Shown here: positions 1 to 11,960 of the stretch, in pieces
Layout of the letters: each line of letters begins with the position of its first letter
Numbering within the stretch: position 1 is the first letter of the stretch
Assembly (NCBI GenBank): GCA_009617715.1
Contig: VTFK01000009.1
Location: forward strand, 124,001 to 188,000
From: Plectrocnemia conspersa
Taxonomy: Eukaryota > Arthropoda > Insecta > Trichoptera > Polycentropodidae
DNA: 64,000 nt
Direction: 5' to 3'
The notes under the pieces: model-generated
What the model was told of the DNA's origin: nothing
What the model saw: the letters and a program-made list of their open reading frames with translations, nothing else
The model's database searches: none
Translations under genes and position numbers: made by a program

Positions 1-3000
1 GATGCCCATAGATATAGTTTCCGGCGACTTCGACTCAATACGACCTGAAAATTTGCTGAAAGCAAAAGAGCAAGGAGCCGAGGTTTGATTTTGAACCTTG
101 AAACTTATACGTATTATAATTTTTCACATCAAAATGTTACGATTTCAGATAATCAACACTCCGGACCAAAATGAGACTGATTTCATGAAATCGTTGAGAG
201 TTTTGGAGCAAACAAGGATACTTAATAACATTAAGGTAAATAAAATGTTGATTTATTATTTATACAAAGACAAACAAAAGTATCTTTTAAATTTTGTTCA
301 TAGAAATAGTAATAGCATTTGTAACACCTCTGCTGCTAACTGTTAAACACTATCACTTTTTTGTTGTCGTGGAATCGTTGCATCTCATATATTAGGGTTA
401 TTTAATACTGCATTTTTTAGTTCAAAAAAATATCAATTCAATATTTTTAATAAATTTCTAAATGCAGATGAAGATGGATAAATTTAGTTACATGTCAATT
501 TTAAATTTAACTTTCCGGTGCTTACGGACGGTGAAAGTGAAAGCAGCTGCTTTTTCGGGTTTCTATAGGTCGTCTCGGTCTAGTTCTGTAGCTTGGTGCA
601 AGTATCTTAAATCTTGTCCAACGTAGAAGATTCGAGGTGGAACCAGACTTTTTATTTTTGTCCAATTCATATCTTATATAACTATAAAGGCATAATGTTA
701 GATTAAAAACGTGGTTTTCCTCTGGAATGTGTAATGTATTCCGGTGTATAGAACATTTGGTTAAGTAATGTTCAATAATATTAGTGTTTTGGCACTATTC
801 ATCATTACCAGACGTTCTCCTTTGAGGAGGATTATCTTCATTTAAAATTTTGTCCTTTGTTCTCTTTGAACAAAAATTCCAAAGATACCCTGTAGCTCTC
901 GTAGCAATTTCTCCTGCTCAAAAAGTTTAACAAAATATTCTAAATGACCCTTTTTTTAGCTCCCGCAGTAATTTGTCCTCAAACAAAAATTTTCGTGATG
1001 ACCTTTTTTTTTTTTTTAAATATCAATTTGTCCTCCTCAAACAACATTTTTTTGAGGCTTTTATTTTTTATTTTCAAAATCTTACATTATAATCGTTACT
1101 CGCATATTGCACGAATGGGCAAAAATTTGCCTAATTCATGAAAAGTGCAGGCCTATTGCTTCATTCATGAATTAGTCATATTATCTGCCGAATGCGTGAA
1201 TTTGGCAGAAATTGTTGTGCTTATTTTGTGCATTGAGTGTAGATAGTAGCGCTTCGGTGCTGTTAATCGTAACTAGAGTAAATTTCATTTGATCATATAA
1301 AAATAAATCAACCGTTAACTACAGTGATGTTCATCTTCATTTAGAATACCAAAAAAGTCTAGAACTATAATTATGATGACATACGAATTTTATTAACAGA
1401 TATTTTGTACAGGATAGAACAGTGAACACTAATAGGTGTTCAATGTTCTGACCATTGCTAGCCTGTACAATAGTTCTATGAAAAACTTGTTATAGTTAAG
1501 GTGACCAGATTTTGAAAATATTAAAGAAGGACACTAAAATAAAAAGGTCATTATTGCTGCAGAAGCAAAACAAAGGTAATTTCATAAATTTTGTTCAAAG
1601 GACATCTCTGAAAATTTTTATTCAAGGAAGAAAAAGGAGGACAAAATTTTTGAGGACAATCTTCCTCAAAAGAGGAAATCTTATCACATATTATTATTAT
1701 TAATTTATTTTTTTAGTTTCAAAAACACTACTAAAGTGCTACTATCTCATTGGAATGCATGCATTCGGTAGCTAATTTGCCTAATTCATGAATAAAGCAA
1801 CGGGCTTGCACTTTTCATGAACTAGGCAAATTTTTTGCCCATTTCACGCAATAAGCGATTTCACAGATTTGGTGTGGTTTTGCTTGTTACACAAATAAAA
1901 ACTATGATTCTTAGTTAATTTGAAATACAAATCTAAGATTATGGTCGGTTTTAAAGTAACTACCAGCTGCAATAGAGAAAATGTTAGGCTTGGGTTTGAA
2001 CATAAAATGGACATTTCGCAACTGTCAAATTCAGATTTATAGACATTTTAGAGCAGCATATTAGCATAGAAATATATATCTATTGGTGAAAATGTATTTG
2101 GACATCACTAGTGCAAATATAACTTCACCGAAAAATACATACTAACTGTAACATTTACACACCGCATGCTAATGTATATATTACTACATATAGAAAAATT
2201 GAAATCATATAATTTTACTATCATCTGATGGATAATTTATATTTTCACTGATAAAAATATATATCGACTGGTTAAAATATATTCTGATAAGATTTTACTG
2301 AAATGACATTTTAAAAAATATTTTCGAGATAGATTCGAGAAATTTTTCCAGATTTTCTATTAAGAATAACCACATGAAACCAAATGTATTATTTATTTAT
2401 TTTGCTGCATTAAATCTAGTTGTCAAATTATCGATAATATAAGCTGTAAAAACATTTCATTTATATCATTCAGATGGTGCCTTTGTTTATTTTTCGTTAT
2501 TTCTTTGCTTTTTTCTTAGGTATTCGATCTGAAAATTCAGATTGAATACTTAAATTTACTGATACTAATTTATATTCGTTGAATGTGTCCTCTCATGTCT
2601 AATATTTTTTAAATGTTACCATTGATAAGACAAGTCAGGAGGACACGAAGACATAAAATAAATTGTTCTGTCGTATCCCATTAACATAACCGACAATCGA
2701 AACTATGCAAAAAATCAGTACCTGAGAGTAACCGATCTAACCTGGCCAGTAAATGCAGGACGCAGCTAAATATGTAACATTTTTATTTTTAAATATTTCA
2801 TAACTTATAATTTACGAGTATTTTTCAAGTATTTTTAAAAATACTCGATTATCGAGTACTTAAAAAATGGAAAAGTATATTCTAGTATTGAGTACTCAAA
2901 CTGTATACTCTAGTCCTATTTGAAACAATCAATCTATTCTTGCACTAGTCTCATAACGGTTAGTAACAATCGGTCTTATAATTTTTTTTATATTATCATC

Positions 3001-4096
3001 TTAGGGTTTTTCTTAAGAACTTTTGACCTTAGGAGTATCTTGCAGCAGTGATAATATATGTTTCCAGTGATAAATCTCTCTCTTATCTTTATTTCTATTT
3101 GATTTTTTGTGTTTAAAATTGATCCCAGCTAATTTAAGTGGACAACTTTCTTGAACATACCTTTTTTTAATATACATACTATATATGCTGTAGTTCGCTT
3201 TGTAACTTAAAGATGCTGTAGTATTTTAGATTTTTTTTGTCATAGCTTCTATTAAAAAACTGCAGATAAGTCATCGCCTTATCTTATTCCATACTTAATC
3301 CCAAAAGGATCTGGTTTAAAACTGTAGCGTTGAATCCCTTTTTTATATATAAGCTTATCTTACAAATCATAAAAAGCCAATCCTTCATTTTAATTGTATC
3401 AGTGTCTATATGCATTTTTTCTATGATAAAAAACAGTTTTTGCTTTGGCAACTAATTTATTTTTATATATTTACATATGTATATATTATTATTTTCAGTT
3501 AGACTCCATATTCGTGGTGTCTCAAACATCTGGTCGGTTGGATCAGATTATGGGAAATATTAACACGCTGTTCCTGTGTTTGGTTAAACAAATATTTTCA
3601 CAAGGCTTCTCTGTGTATTTGCTGTCGGACGATTCAATCAGTTGGCTCTTGTGTCCCGGCGAACATGTAATATCAGTTCCAACTTCACTTAGAAATTCAA
3701 GATATTCTTGGTGCGGACTCATACCGATAGGTGAAAAGTGCATGAACATCACAACAACAGGATTAAAATGGAATCTCAGTACGTGTATTCTTAGTTCTTT
3801 TCTTTAACAATAATTTAAATTTTCACGGCAAGCGACTAGTAATACATTCTTAGAACAACTTTTTGCTTAAATGAAATACTTAATGAGTGATATTAATATC
3901 TAACAAAATTGAATAAATATGTTTAAAATGATTTTTAGAAAACGGAATAATGGAGTTTGGCGGAATAGTTAGTTCATCAAATACGTTCGACGGATCTGAA
4001 ACAGTTAGTGTTAAAACGGACTCTTGGATATTGTGGTGTATGAATATCTTACCTTTATTTAATCATTATTATAATGTATCTCTAGAAGAAGATTGA
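1..4096 (+). CDS. TPK1: Thiamin pyrophosphokinase, 3' part (5' end outside window)
   Basis: Transfers pyrophosphate from ATP to thiamin, giving thiamin diphosphate in the cytosol. Four exons join in frame through GT-AG introns: 2-82, 149-235, 3499-3778 and 3939-4096 (TGA at 4094-4096). They give about 201 residues; animal TPK is about 240-260, so roughly the first 45 residues lie upstream. Family motifs in order are GDFDSIRPE in exon 1, INTPDQNETDF in exon 2, SGRLDQIMGNINTLF at the start of exon 3, then WCGLIPIGEKC and TTTGLKWNL, and in exon 4 GGIVSSSNTFDG and the terminal SWILW. The donor at 3779 (GTACGT) splits a codon that rejoins at 3939. The loop before GRLDQ reads VVSQTS where I recall VTLGGLA in vertebrates, so this loop is divergent. 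Intron 2 is 3.3 kb and full of repeats. Identification is by motif order and is strong; expression cannot be judged. Confidence 0.93.
813..1856. repeat. Fold-back repeat complex in TPK intron 2
   Basis: Two pairs of inverted repeats lie here. 1101-1200 (TTGCCTAATTCATGAAAAGT core) is the reverse complement of 1753-1856. 813-885 (CTCCTTTGAGGAGGATT core) is the reverse complement of about 1612-1682. Between them, 1406-1470 is an imperfect palindrome with TGTACAGG / CCTGTACA ends and an AACAGTGAACAC / GTGTTCAATGTT stem. The order is A-B-A'-B' rather than nested, so this is not one simple MITE but probably two insertions or a rearranged copy. A related TTGCCTAATTCACGA segment recurs near 21696. 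No coding capacity is seen. Confidence 0.6.
2052..2360 (+). repeat. AT-rich MITE-like element, copy 1
   Basis: About 300 bp that match the reverse complement of 11590-11955 nearly throughout. Shared blocks are GGTGAAAATGTATTTGGAC, TGTATATATTACTA, TTGAAATCATAT, TTTTACTGAAAT and TTTTCGAGATAG. The element is itself partly palindromic (TCTATTGGTGAAAAT against ATTTTCACTGATA). No ORF; a nonautonomous DNA element is the likely class, but no target duplication was resolved. Confidence 0.6.
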
Positions 4097-6970
4097 TATT
4101 ACTTTATGTTTACTATTATTTTTAATATTTGGATTGTTGATGATTTAATTTTTATTGCGGATTTTATTAATGACAAATTATATTTAAAATGTTAAGAAAT
4201 GTTTTATTAAAACGGTTACTTTCTCTTTTGTGTACCATTTATTTAGATTCATTTATTCAAACGTGAGTTGGTGTTCAATTCAAAAATGACATCATGCAAA
4301 TTGCTACACTTTTAGATGACATTATCAATTGCAAACCAACTGACATTTTAAAAAATAATTTCAGATTTATTTTAATTTAAGCAGTGTTAAAGTTTTAAAA
4401 ATTAATGTATTCTTAAATCTTTAATAATCACATGTTTCATTATACAATTGAATAAGTATATATAATATAAGCAGCTAAAAATAATGAAATTTTAATAATA
4501 ACTTTTTTTGCCATCTATTTTTGTATACATTTTTATAAAAAAAATATCAATTGGTTGATAATAAGCAACAATCATATTCCTGCTTATTCTTCTCGACAAC
4601 GGTTTTTTGTATAAAAGTCAATACTCTGCTTTAGAGAAGATACTGAGGAGTCAAAGGTGACACGAGAGAATGAAAAAACAGTTAAAATAGTATATCAAAA
4701 AAGTTCTCGATGCGCAGCTAAATAACAGGCGAATCATCATAGTAGTATATAATGTAATATAATGTAATAAAATTCTCACTAGTTTTTACCTGCGATTTAC
4801 TGGCTGCCAACATCCTTAAATAGTGAATATTTACAACATATGGGTGTAAAATAACTAAGTTCTATCATCGCAAAACAAAAAATATTACATCCTCGTCACC
4901 CGCTTTTGACTAATAAACGACGCGAAACCAAAATTCTTGTCTTCCTTATTGAAGTGTTAACATTAAAGACAATGTAAACATTTACATGTTCTGAATTGAC
5001 ACGTATTATAAATATTATAAATAAATTATATTGATTTTATAACTGAATTAGATGTGATCAGAAATAATATAAATATGTGTCATTCAGCAAATGTTAAAGA
5101 AATAAAGATGCCGTTTTAATTTTAATTTTTTTTTTAATTGGAATTTATGATTAAATTATCTAAATATATTGCGCTGCGCAACAAAACGCATGGATTTTAC
5201 TAATAATATACCAATAAATAAAAAACATACTCGCAACCAATTTACCCAAAAAAATATTGTGTATCAAAAAAAGTTTATTAGTAAATTTAGCAATAGGTAT
5301 TTTGTTTAAGAGAAAACAGCAGTTCATTAGCAAACCCACAATAATGAAAATCCAATTTGAATATTTAGCGAATCTTTATAGTAAAATTAAAAAAACATTT
5401 GAAGAGCTAAAAAGTCGTTCAAATAAAATTGTGGTACAATCCGTTTAAATTTTTAATTGGGGCAGGGCAAGACGCCTGGCAACCCTACTTTACATGAAAT
5501 TGGTAATAAATTAATTAACGCGTCCATTATGTGATAATCTATTATTAAAGCTTTTTATATATTTATATAAAATTTTGGATATTGTATCGGCCTTCGCATA
5601 TACCGATTGTTTGAACAGCACGTTTCGACAGCGTAGTGTTTAGTTTGGTCTTCGGAACTCGTGAGGGAGGTCGCGCAGTAAAATACCGGACTGGACCTGA
5701 CCAGAAAGTAAATACGCGATCTATAAACACTAAAATAATATCGTTTCTAACCTAACCTAACATTCGAGTCTTTCTATATAATTTATAATTAATGCCGATA
5801 AATTAACGTGCTATGGACCAATTTGCCGGTTTGGATGTATATAAAGAATATTTATTTATTTATTTATATATATGTAAACTAAAGTAAATATTTGGACAGT
5901 TGTATGTGTTTTAAACGACTTTTAAAATATTCCTGAGTGAATTGTCATATTTATCTAGTTTAAATGTGTTGTATAATTGCAATATATTTAAACTATTGAT
6001 TTAAAAATACATGGTGCGTAAATTGTATTTTATAAAACACGATTTGGCTATAACTAAAGCTGTCAGATTGTCATATTAACTTATTAATTATGCACTAAGG
6101 CAATAAATTAGCGTACCTTGGCCTAGGAAATTTTTGATAAATAAAGCATCTTATTTATTTATATGCATCACTGTTCTAACCAGCGCTCACTCGCTATCGC
6201 TTGTTCGCACCTAACCTGTTTAAATACGTTTTAAAATATTAGATGCGAACGGGCGGTAACGAATGAGCGTTGATCAGAGCAGTAAGCACTCATGAATAAC
6301 TCTGTAACGATTGTACTTAAAAAATATCATTTATAATTGTATATAAATAATTTTTAGAATAAATTTGCCCTCCGATAACAGGAAAGTACCATATTTTTAA
6401 ATACATTTACATTTACGTACAATATGTAGATTAAAAATTGTTTAAAAAATGTTTTAGTGCATGGCAAATTATTCGCGTTTTGTGACCAAAACTGTCAGAT
6501 TGACATTTGCATGGCGCAAAATTCAAATATTTTTATATACATATATACTTTTAATTCTTATATAGAGTATTTTATAGAACGGATCTCGAGAAGTCGTGAC
6601 ATTGAAACTCGTGATTTAAAATTGTGTCAGTGCAAACGAGTTTTATGCGTGTGTGAAGCAGACGTCTGCGCTTTGGTGACAAAAAGTATATATTTACGAA
6701 TCAATGAGCTAAAAACATATGTATGTACACTTAATAAGAGAATGTATTTAAGCTAAATTTCTAAACTTGCTACACTACTTGTTATTTCGACCCAATTTAT
6801 GACTAGATGTGTAAAAAAAAAGTTACTGGAAATATGTGTATGTCACATTATATCGTTCTTAATATATAGGGGAGATTGATTTGCTTTAGTACAGTTGTTT
6901 TATTAATAATATTCGTGGTGCTGTAGACTTTTGTATCTAGGGGTTGTTACAGTAAAACTACATTTAACAT
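4097..6970. other. AT-rich intergenic stretch, no gene seen
   Basis: Between the TPK stop codon and the jockey 5' end no exon, RNA gene or recognisable element is supported. Short open frames at 5257-5448 and 6457-6756 have no family motif and low-complexity composition. A somewhat GC-richer patch at about 5590-5715 has no identifiable role. Confidence 0.5.
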
Positions 6971-7070
6971 CATTCTTGTTTCGGCTACCGGACGAGATAC
7001 ACGCTCTGAGCACACCACTCCAACGACGGTTTTCCCCCGCTGACTCATCGGTCTTCCGACCGGCTCTGTC

Positions 7071-8293
7071 ATGGCGGAGCCAATCTTTGACGTGGACTCC
7101 CTAAGCATGGAGTTCACTCAAGTAAGTGAGCATGCCTCAGACTTGACGAACCTCAGGGAGGAAATGGAGATCCTTCGCCAGGAACTCCTTGAGGAACGTC
7201 GACTCCGCATCTACCTTGAGGTGCAAATTGCCGAGCTCCTGAAGGGCAAAAAATCAAATAAAAAAACGGCTTCCGTTTCTTCCGCGTCCGCAACGGAGGC
7301 AGTTATTTCTGCGCCTCTAAAAGGCGCATATTCTTCTCAAATAAAAAAAAATAATAAACAAAACGTATCTGCGGTACCAATCGTTGTTACCGCATCTGCA
7401 CCCGCGATACCCGCGAGTAACGTTTCGACCGGAATAGTGACATTGAACACTGTCTCTGCACCCGCGACATTTCTCGCTGATAAACTGACCGCGCCCTCGA
7501 GTACTCGTTATCCCTCGAATAATAGGGAATCGTCCCCTGCTAAGAAGAGGCTACGGCCTAGCACACCGCCAATAGTAGAAACGGAAAAAAAAAAAGGCGA
7601 ATATCCCGCCAATTATACTTAATAATCCATCAGATTACAAAGCGGCGAGACAAACCATTATCAACAATGGTTTGTCGTTTTTCTATTCAGCGCACCGACT
7701 GCGCAAAAATTATTGCGGCGTCAACCGATGACTTCCGCAAAATTACTAATTTGCTAGATGAAAGGAAATTCTCCTTTCATACCTACACACTAACCGAAGA
7801 CAAACCTCTTCGGGTAGTCATCCGGGGGCTGAACGCTGACTTTACTTGCGACGAAATTAAAGAGGAGCTCCTGTCGCTTAAGTTCGAGGTTGAATCCATC
7901 AACCAATTAAAAAATAAAAAGTCAAGCAAACCTATGCTACTATTTGCAGTCTCGCTAAAAAAAAGTGAGCACAATAAATCAATATACAATTTGGGATATC
8001 TCCTGCACCAGCGTATTACGGTGGAGCAGCAGAATAGACCAAAAGGCATTCTCCAGTGCCACCGTTGCCAATTGTTCGGCCACTCTGCGATTAATTGCAG
8101 AGCTACTCCTGCATGCGTAAAATGTGCCGGTCCCCATCTCACCAGAGATTGCTCCCACGAGGAAAAAATTGATAAGCCCTTATGCAGTAACTGCGCCGGT
8201 TCTCATCCTGCGAATTACGGGGGATGTGCTAAAAACCCAAACAATAAAAAAAATATAGATTACAAGAAACCGCGAGATAAAAAAAACCCATAA
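7071..8293 (+). pseudogene. Jockey ORF1: gag-like nucleic-acid-binding protein, frameshifted
   Basis: The ATG at 7071 opens a 183-codon frame: a leucine/glutamate-rich N-terminus likely to form a coiled coil (around LREEMEILRQELLEE), then a Ser/Ala/Pro-rich linker, ending in a stop at 7620-7622 just after an 11-base A run. Coding continues in other frames, first as a short NNPSDYKAARQ-like stretch and then from about 7680 in the frame of 7667-8293. That part holds LRVVIRGL and three CCHC-type zinc knuckles: CHRCQLFGHSAINC, CVKCAGPHLTRDC and CSNCAGSHPANYGGC. In intact relatives ORF1 packages element RNA. The frameshift at the A run suggests polymerase slippage or decay. Confidence 0.82.
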
Positions 8294-8474
8294 CCATATT
8301 AATAATAAAATAAACGGCTGCTCATTCGCCGAAAAAAACTTAAAGGAAACCCGGAAGAGACTCCTATCAATAATGTGACAACAGAGAACCCTCCAATCGC
8401 GACGTCATAATCAAGATGTTTATGGAATTAAGTGAAAAAATGAAATTTATCAGTTCCCACCTATTGCCAACATT

Positions 8475-11132
8475 ATGATGTGCGAAAAAAAAGGGAAAAC
8501 CCACCACCGCAAAATTTTAAGGATATTAGCGTGGAATGCTAATGGCCTTCGCGATAAAAAATTCGAACTTAATCAATTCCTCATAGATCAAAACATAGAT
8601 ATAGCTCTTATTTCCGAAACACACCTAAAAGAATCGATAAAAATTAACTTTGCTAATTACAAAACCTATCGCTCGGACAGGCAAATCGGTGCCGGGGGAG
8701 GAACTGCAATTTACATTAAAAACGAGATAAAGCATAATGATGCGCTTACAAAAACATTTAATAAGCTTGAAGTTACAACTTTAGAAGTTAAAGCTGATGC
8801 TCGATCGCCCATAATTATTCATTCTGTATACACCCCACCGAAACCGGCGTATCCCATTGAAGATTTACAACATTTATTTAACTATTCGCGACCTATTTTT
8901 GCTGCAGGGGACTTTAACTCCAAACATAGAGAATGGAATTGCAGGGCGACTAACAAAAATGGTAGAACGCTAAATAAATTTGCCAAAGATAATAATAACA
9001 TAAACTTAGAAATCCCAACAGATCCAACCCACTATTCAACACGGGGTGTTTCAGATATTTTAGATATTGCCATAACAAACAACTTACCCACATGCAATAT
9101 AGAGGTCCACAATAGTCTCGCGTCTGATCATAACCCAGTCATTTTTTGCCTTCCAATAAATTTTGATATTAACATTAGAAGAAACATAAAGAAAGTACAG
9201 TGATATTTCTTCCCTTATTACTTAGAGCAAACCCTTCCTGAACAAAAAGAGCTTAACAACAAGGTAGAAATAGAAGAAGAAATTAATACTCTCACTTGCT
9301 CAATAAACAAATCGATAGAACGAGTTACTCTCGAAAGAAAGACAAACAAAGATATTTCTTTACCAAATAATATTCGCGAACTTATTAAAATTAAAAATCA
9401 AATTCGTAGGAAATGGCAACAATCTAAGAATAAGTCAGATAAATCAAAATTAAACCGCTTACAGTCCGAAATAAAAACTGCAATTTCAGAATACAATAAT
9501 GAACTATGGGAGAATAAACTTACCGACCTAAACCCTGAAGACAATTCCCTTTGAATATGTCAAAAAATTTTACGTAGAGATCCAGTAGATATATAAAAAA
9601 AATTATGACTCCTTCACAAGTGCTAGTTTATTCTTTAGAAGATAAAGCAGAAGCTATTGCCGATAGCCTCCAAGATCAATGTACAATTAACTTATCTTTA
9701 ATAAATGTAGACTTTAAAAACAAAATAGAAAAAGAAATTAGAACTACTCTAGGAAAAAAACACAACCAAATAGAACCAGTAACGTCAATTGAACTAGAAA
9801 ATATTCTTCGATCACTAGCCAACCGCAAAGCCCCTGGAAACGATTCCATCCCTAGTAAAGCTTTCAAAATCTTTCCTCCTAGCGCTATCAGTTTTTTTCT
9901 TAATATCATAAACGCATCATTTAACTGTCTGTATTTTCCAACAGTTTGGAAACAAGCTAATGTGATAGTTGAGAAAACCCGGTACCGACCCAACTCTTCC
10001 CGCGAGCTATCGACCCATAAGCCTCCTACCCGTCGCGAGTAAAATATTTGAAAGGCTTATCCAACGTAGATTATTAAAACATGTAATAGAAAATAAAATA
10101 TTACCCAATGAACAGTTCGGTTTTAGAACGGAACACTCGGCTACGCAGCAGCTGCATAGAGTTGTGAACCACATCCAGTCGGGCAAAAAAATGACAACAG
10201 GAGCAGTATTTTTGGATATAGCCAAAGCGTTTGACAAAGTATACCATGATGGTATACTATTTAAACTTATAAAATACAAATTTCCATCTGAACTGGTCAA
10301 AATAATTGAATCTTTTCTCAAAAATAGAACCTTTAAAATTAAATTGGAAAACCATCTATCGAGTCCGAGACCTATTCTGGCAGGCGTTCCGCAGGGATCA
10401 ATTCTGGGTCCATTATTATTTACAATTTTTACTAGCGACTTTCCCTCCAAGCCATATAAAAAAGTAATTACTGCCCTATTCGCGGATGATACCGCCATTT
10501 TATGCTCTTATAAAAACCCCCATCGTGCAATAATTCATCTTCAAAACAAACTCAACACTATTCAAAAGTGGTTCGATAAGTGGCTAATAACAGCAAATCC
10601 CAACAAAAGCGTCGCTGTAATGTTTAATCGCAGGAGAAAACACGCTTATGCTAATAATAATCTCTCTAAATTAAAAATGTACGATAAAAGCCTCGAATGG
10701 CAAAATTCTGCCAAATACTTAGGATTAACTCTGGACTCCAAATTAACATGGAAATCCCATATAAATAACATAACTTCAAGAGTCAAAACAACTCGTGCTC
10801 GTCTATATCCATTATTAAACAGAAAGAGCAAACTAAATGTAAAAAACAAACTGCTCCTGTACAAATCGCTCATCCGACCAGTTATTTCATATGCCTCCCC
10901 CGTCTGGGGTGGTATACTTAGTCGTAATTATTCGAAATCACTACAAACGCAACAAAATATTGCGCTAAGAATGGCGACAAATGCCCAATGGTTTGTCAGA
11001 AACTCAAATATACATAAAGATTTAAAAATAGACACTTTACGCGATTATTTCGATAAACTTAAAGTAAATTACCATGACAGAAACAAAAATCATTCTAACC
11101 CATTAGTTAAAAACCTTAATAAGGTAACATGA
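8475..11132 (+). pseudogene. Jockey ORF2: endonuclease-reverse transcriptase, broken
   Basis: 8475-9203 encodes an APE-like endonuclease with WNANGL, ISETHL, GDFNSKH and a C-terminal SDHNPV motif (Asn, Glu, Asp and His catalytic positions visible). The frame is stopped by TGA at about 9201 and again at about 9552, both where Trp is expected. It shifts near 9600 and returns at about 9969. The reverse transcriptase follows: ASYRPISLLPVASKIFERL, FLDIAKAFDKVYH, GVPQGSILGPLLF, the FADD catalytic box in ALFADDTAIL, and YLGLTLDSKLTW, then a thumb/C-terminal region ending at 11132. In an active element this protein nicks DNA and primes reverse transcription on the target. This copy is a remnant. Confidence 0.9.
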
Positions 11133-11172
11133 ATATTTGTAAAAAAAAGTGCTAGCTAACGTAATAAGAAAC

Positions 11173-11216
<44 letters not shown>

Positions 11217-11457
11217 TTTGTCCTAAAAAAATAAATAAATAAAAGTGAGAACCAATTAATAGATACCCAGGTAAATGGCTTTGGCCAGGAACTGGTAAAA
11301 AAAAATATTAGACACTGTACATTTAACATGTTTTTATTTATGTGTATATAACACCATGTTATAGAGTGCTATTAACTCTCTGCGCTCGTAAGGTCCTCTT
11401 TATCTGAGGAAACGAGAAAAACACGCAGGGGCATATCTGGTGATTACGACTAATCAC

Positions 11458-11560
11458 GACCAGGGACGTCATTTGTTGCCATTGAATTTGGCCAGAAAAA
11501 TGCATGTCCTTTATTTTAATACTGTGAATCTTATTGAAATAAAAATATTTTAAAAAGCTG
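11458..11560 (-). repeat. Fragment of the GGGACGTCATTT repeat family
   Basis: Begins CAGGGACGTCATTT and continues TTGAATTTGGCCAGAAAAAT and GCATGTCCTTTA. The same order of blocks is found at 41150-41325 and 57072-57235 and, in reverse, at 19385-19535. The tandem unit of the larger copies is absent here. Probably the end of a nonautonomous element. Confidence 0.55.
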
Positions 11561-11589
11561 AAATAACGTTCTTGACTCTAAACCAGAAA

Positions 11590-11955
11590 TTCTCGGGCTA
11601 TCCCTCAAAATAATCTCGAACCTATCTCGAAAATATACTTTTTAAATATGTTATTTCAGTAAAATCAAATTGGAATACATTTTCACTGATAGATATATAT
11701 TTTTATAAATGAAAATTTAATTTATCTGGCAGGTGCTATTAAAATGATATGATTTCAACTTTTTCATATATAGTAATATATACATTTACATACTTATCAT
11801 TATTTATATATATATGTTACTGTGAATGTGTATTTTTCAGTAAAGTTAAATTTTCACTAGTAAAGTCCAAATACATTTTCACCAGTAGATACATATATTT
11901 CTACTAGCGAAAGTATAATTTAACTGATAGGCGCTAGTAAAATTATATGCTGCAA
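11590..11955 (-). repeat. AT-rich MITE-like element, copy 2 (inverted)
   Basis: Reverse-complement match to 2052-2360 over about 300 bp (see that entry for shared blocks). It sits about 350 bp downstream of the jockey 3' end. A weaker related patch (CCAAATACACTTTCGCTAGTGAA) occurs near 52050. Confidence 0.6.
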
Positions 11956-11960
11956 AATTT

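Larger units (their letters stand above)
6971..11245 (+). mobile_element. Jockey-clade non-LTR retrotransposon, near full length, inactive
   Basis: A LINE with the jockey layout: 5' UTR from about 6971 (CATTCTTGTTTCGGCTACC start), gag-like ORF1 with zinc knuckles, ORF2 with an APE-type endonuclease and reverse transcriptase, a short 3' UTR with a T run of about 38, and a tail of AAATAAATAAATAAAA near 11228-11245. Both ORFs are broken by frameshifts and stops, so this copy cannot transpose itself. Flanking target duplications were not resolved, so the ends are approximate. Its GC content is higher than the flanks, as usual for a recent insertion. Confidence 0.88.

Noticed and set aside
6457..6756. 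99-codon open frame upstream of the jockey element
   Set aside because: No motif, repetitive Tyr/Ile/Cys from low-complexity DNA.
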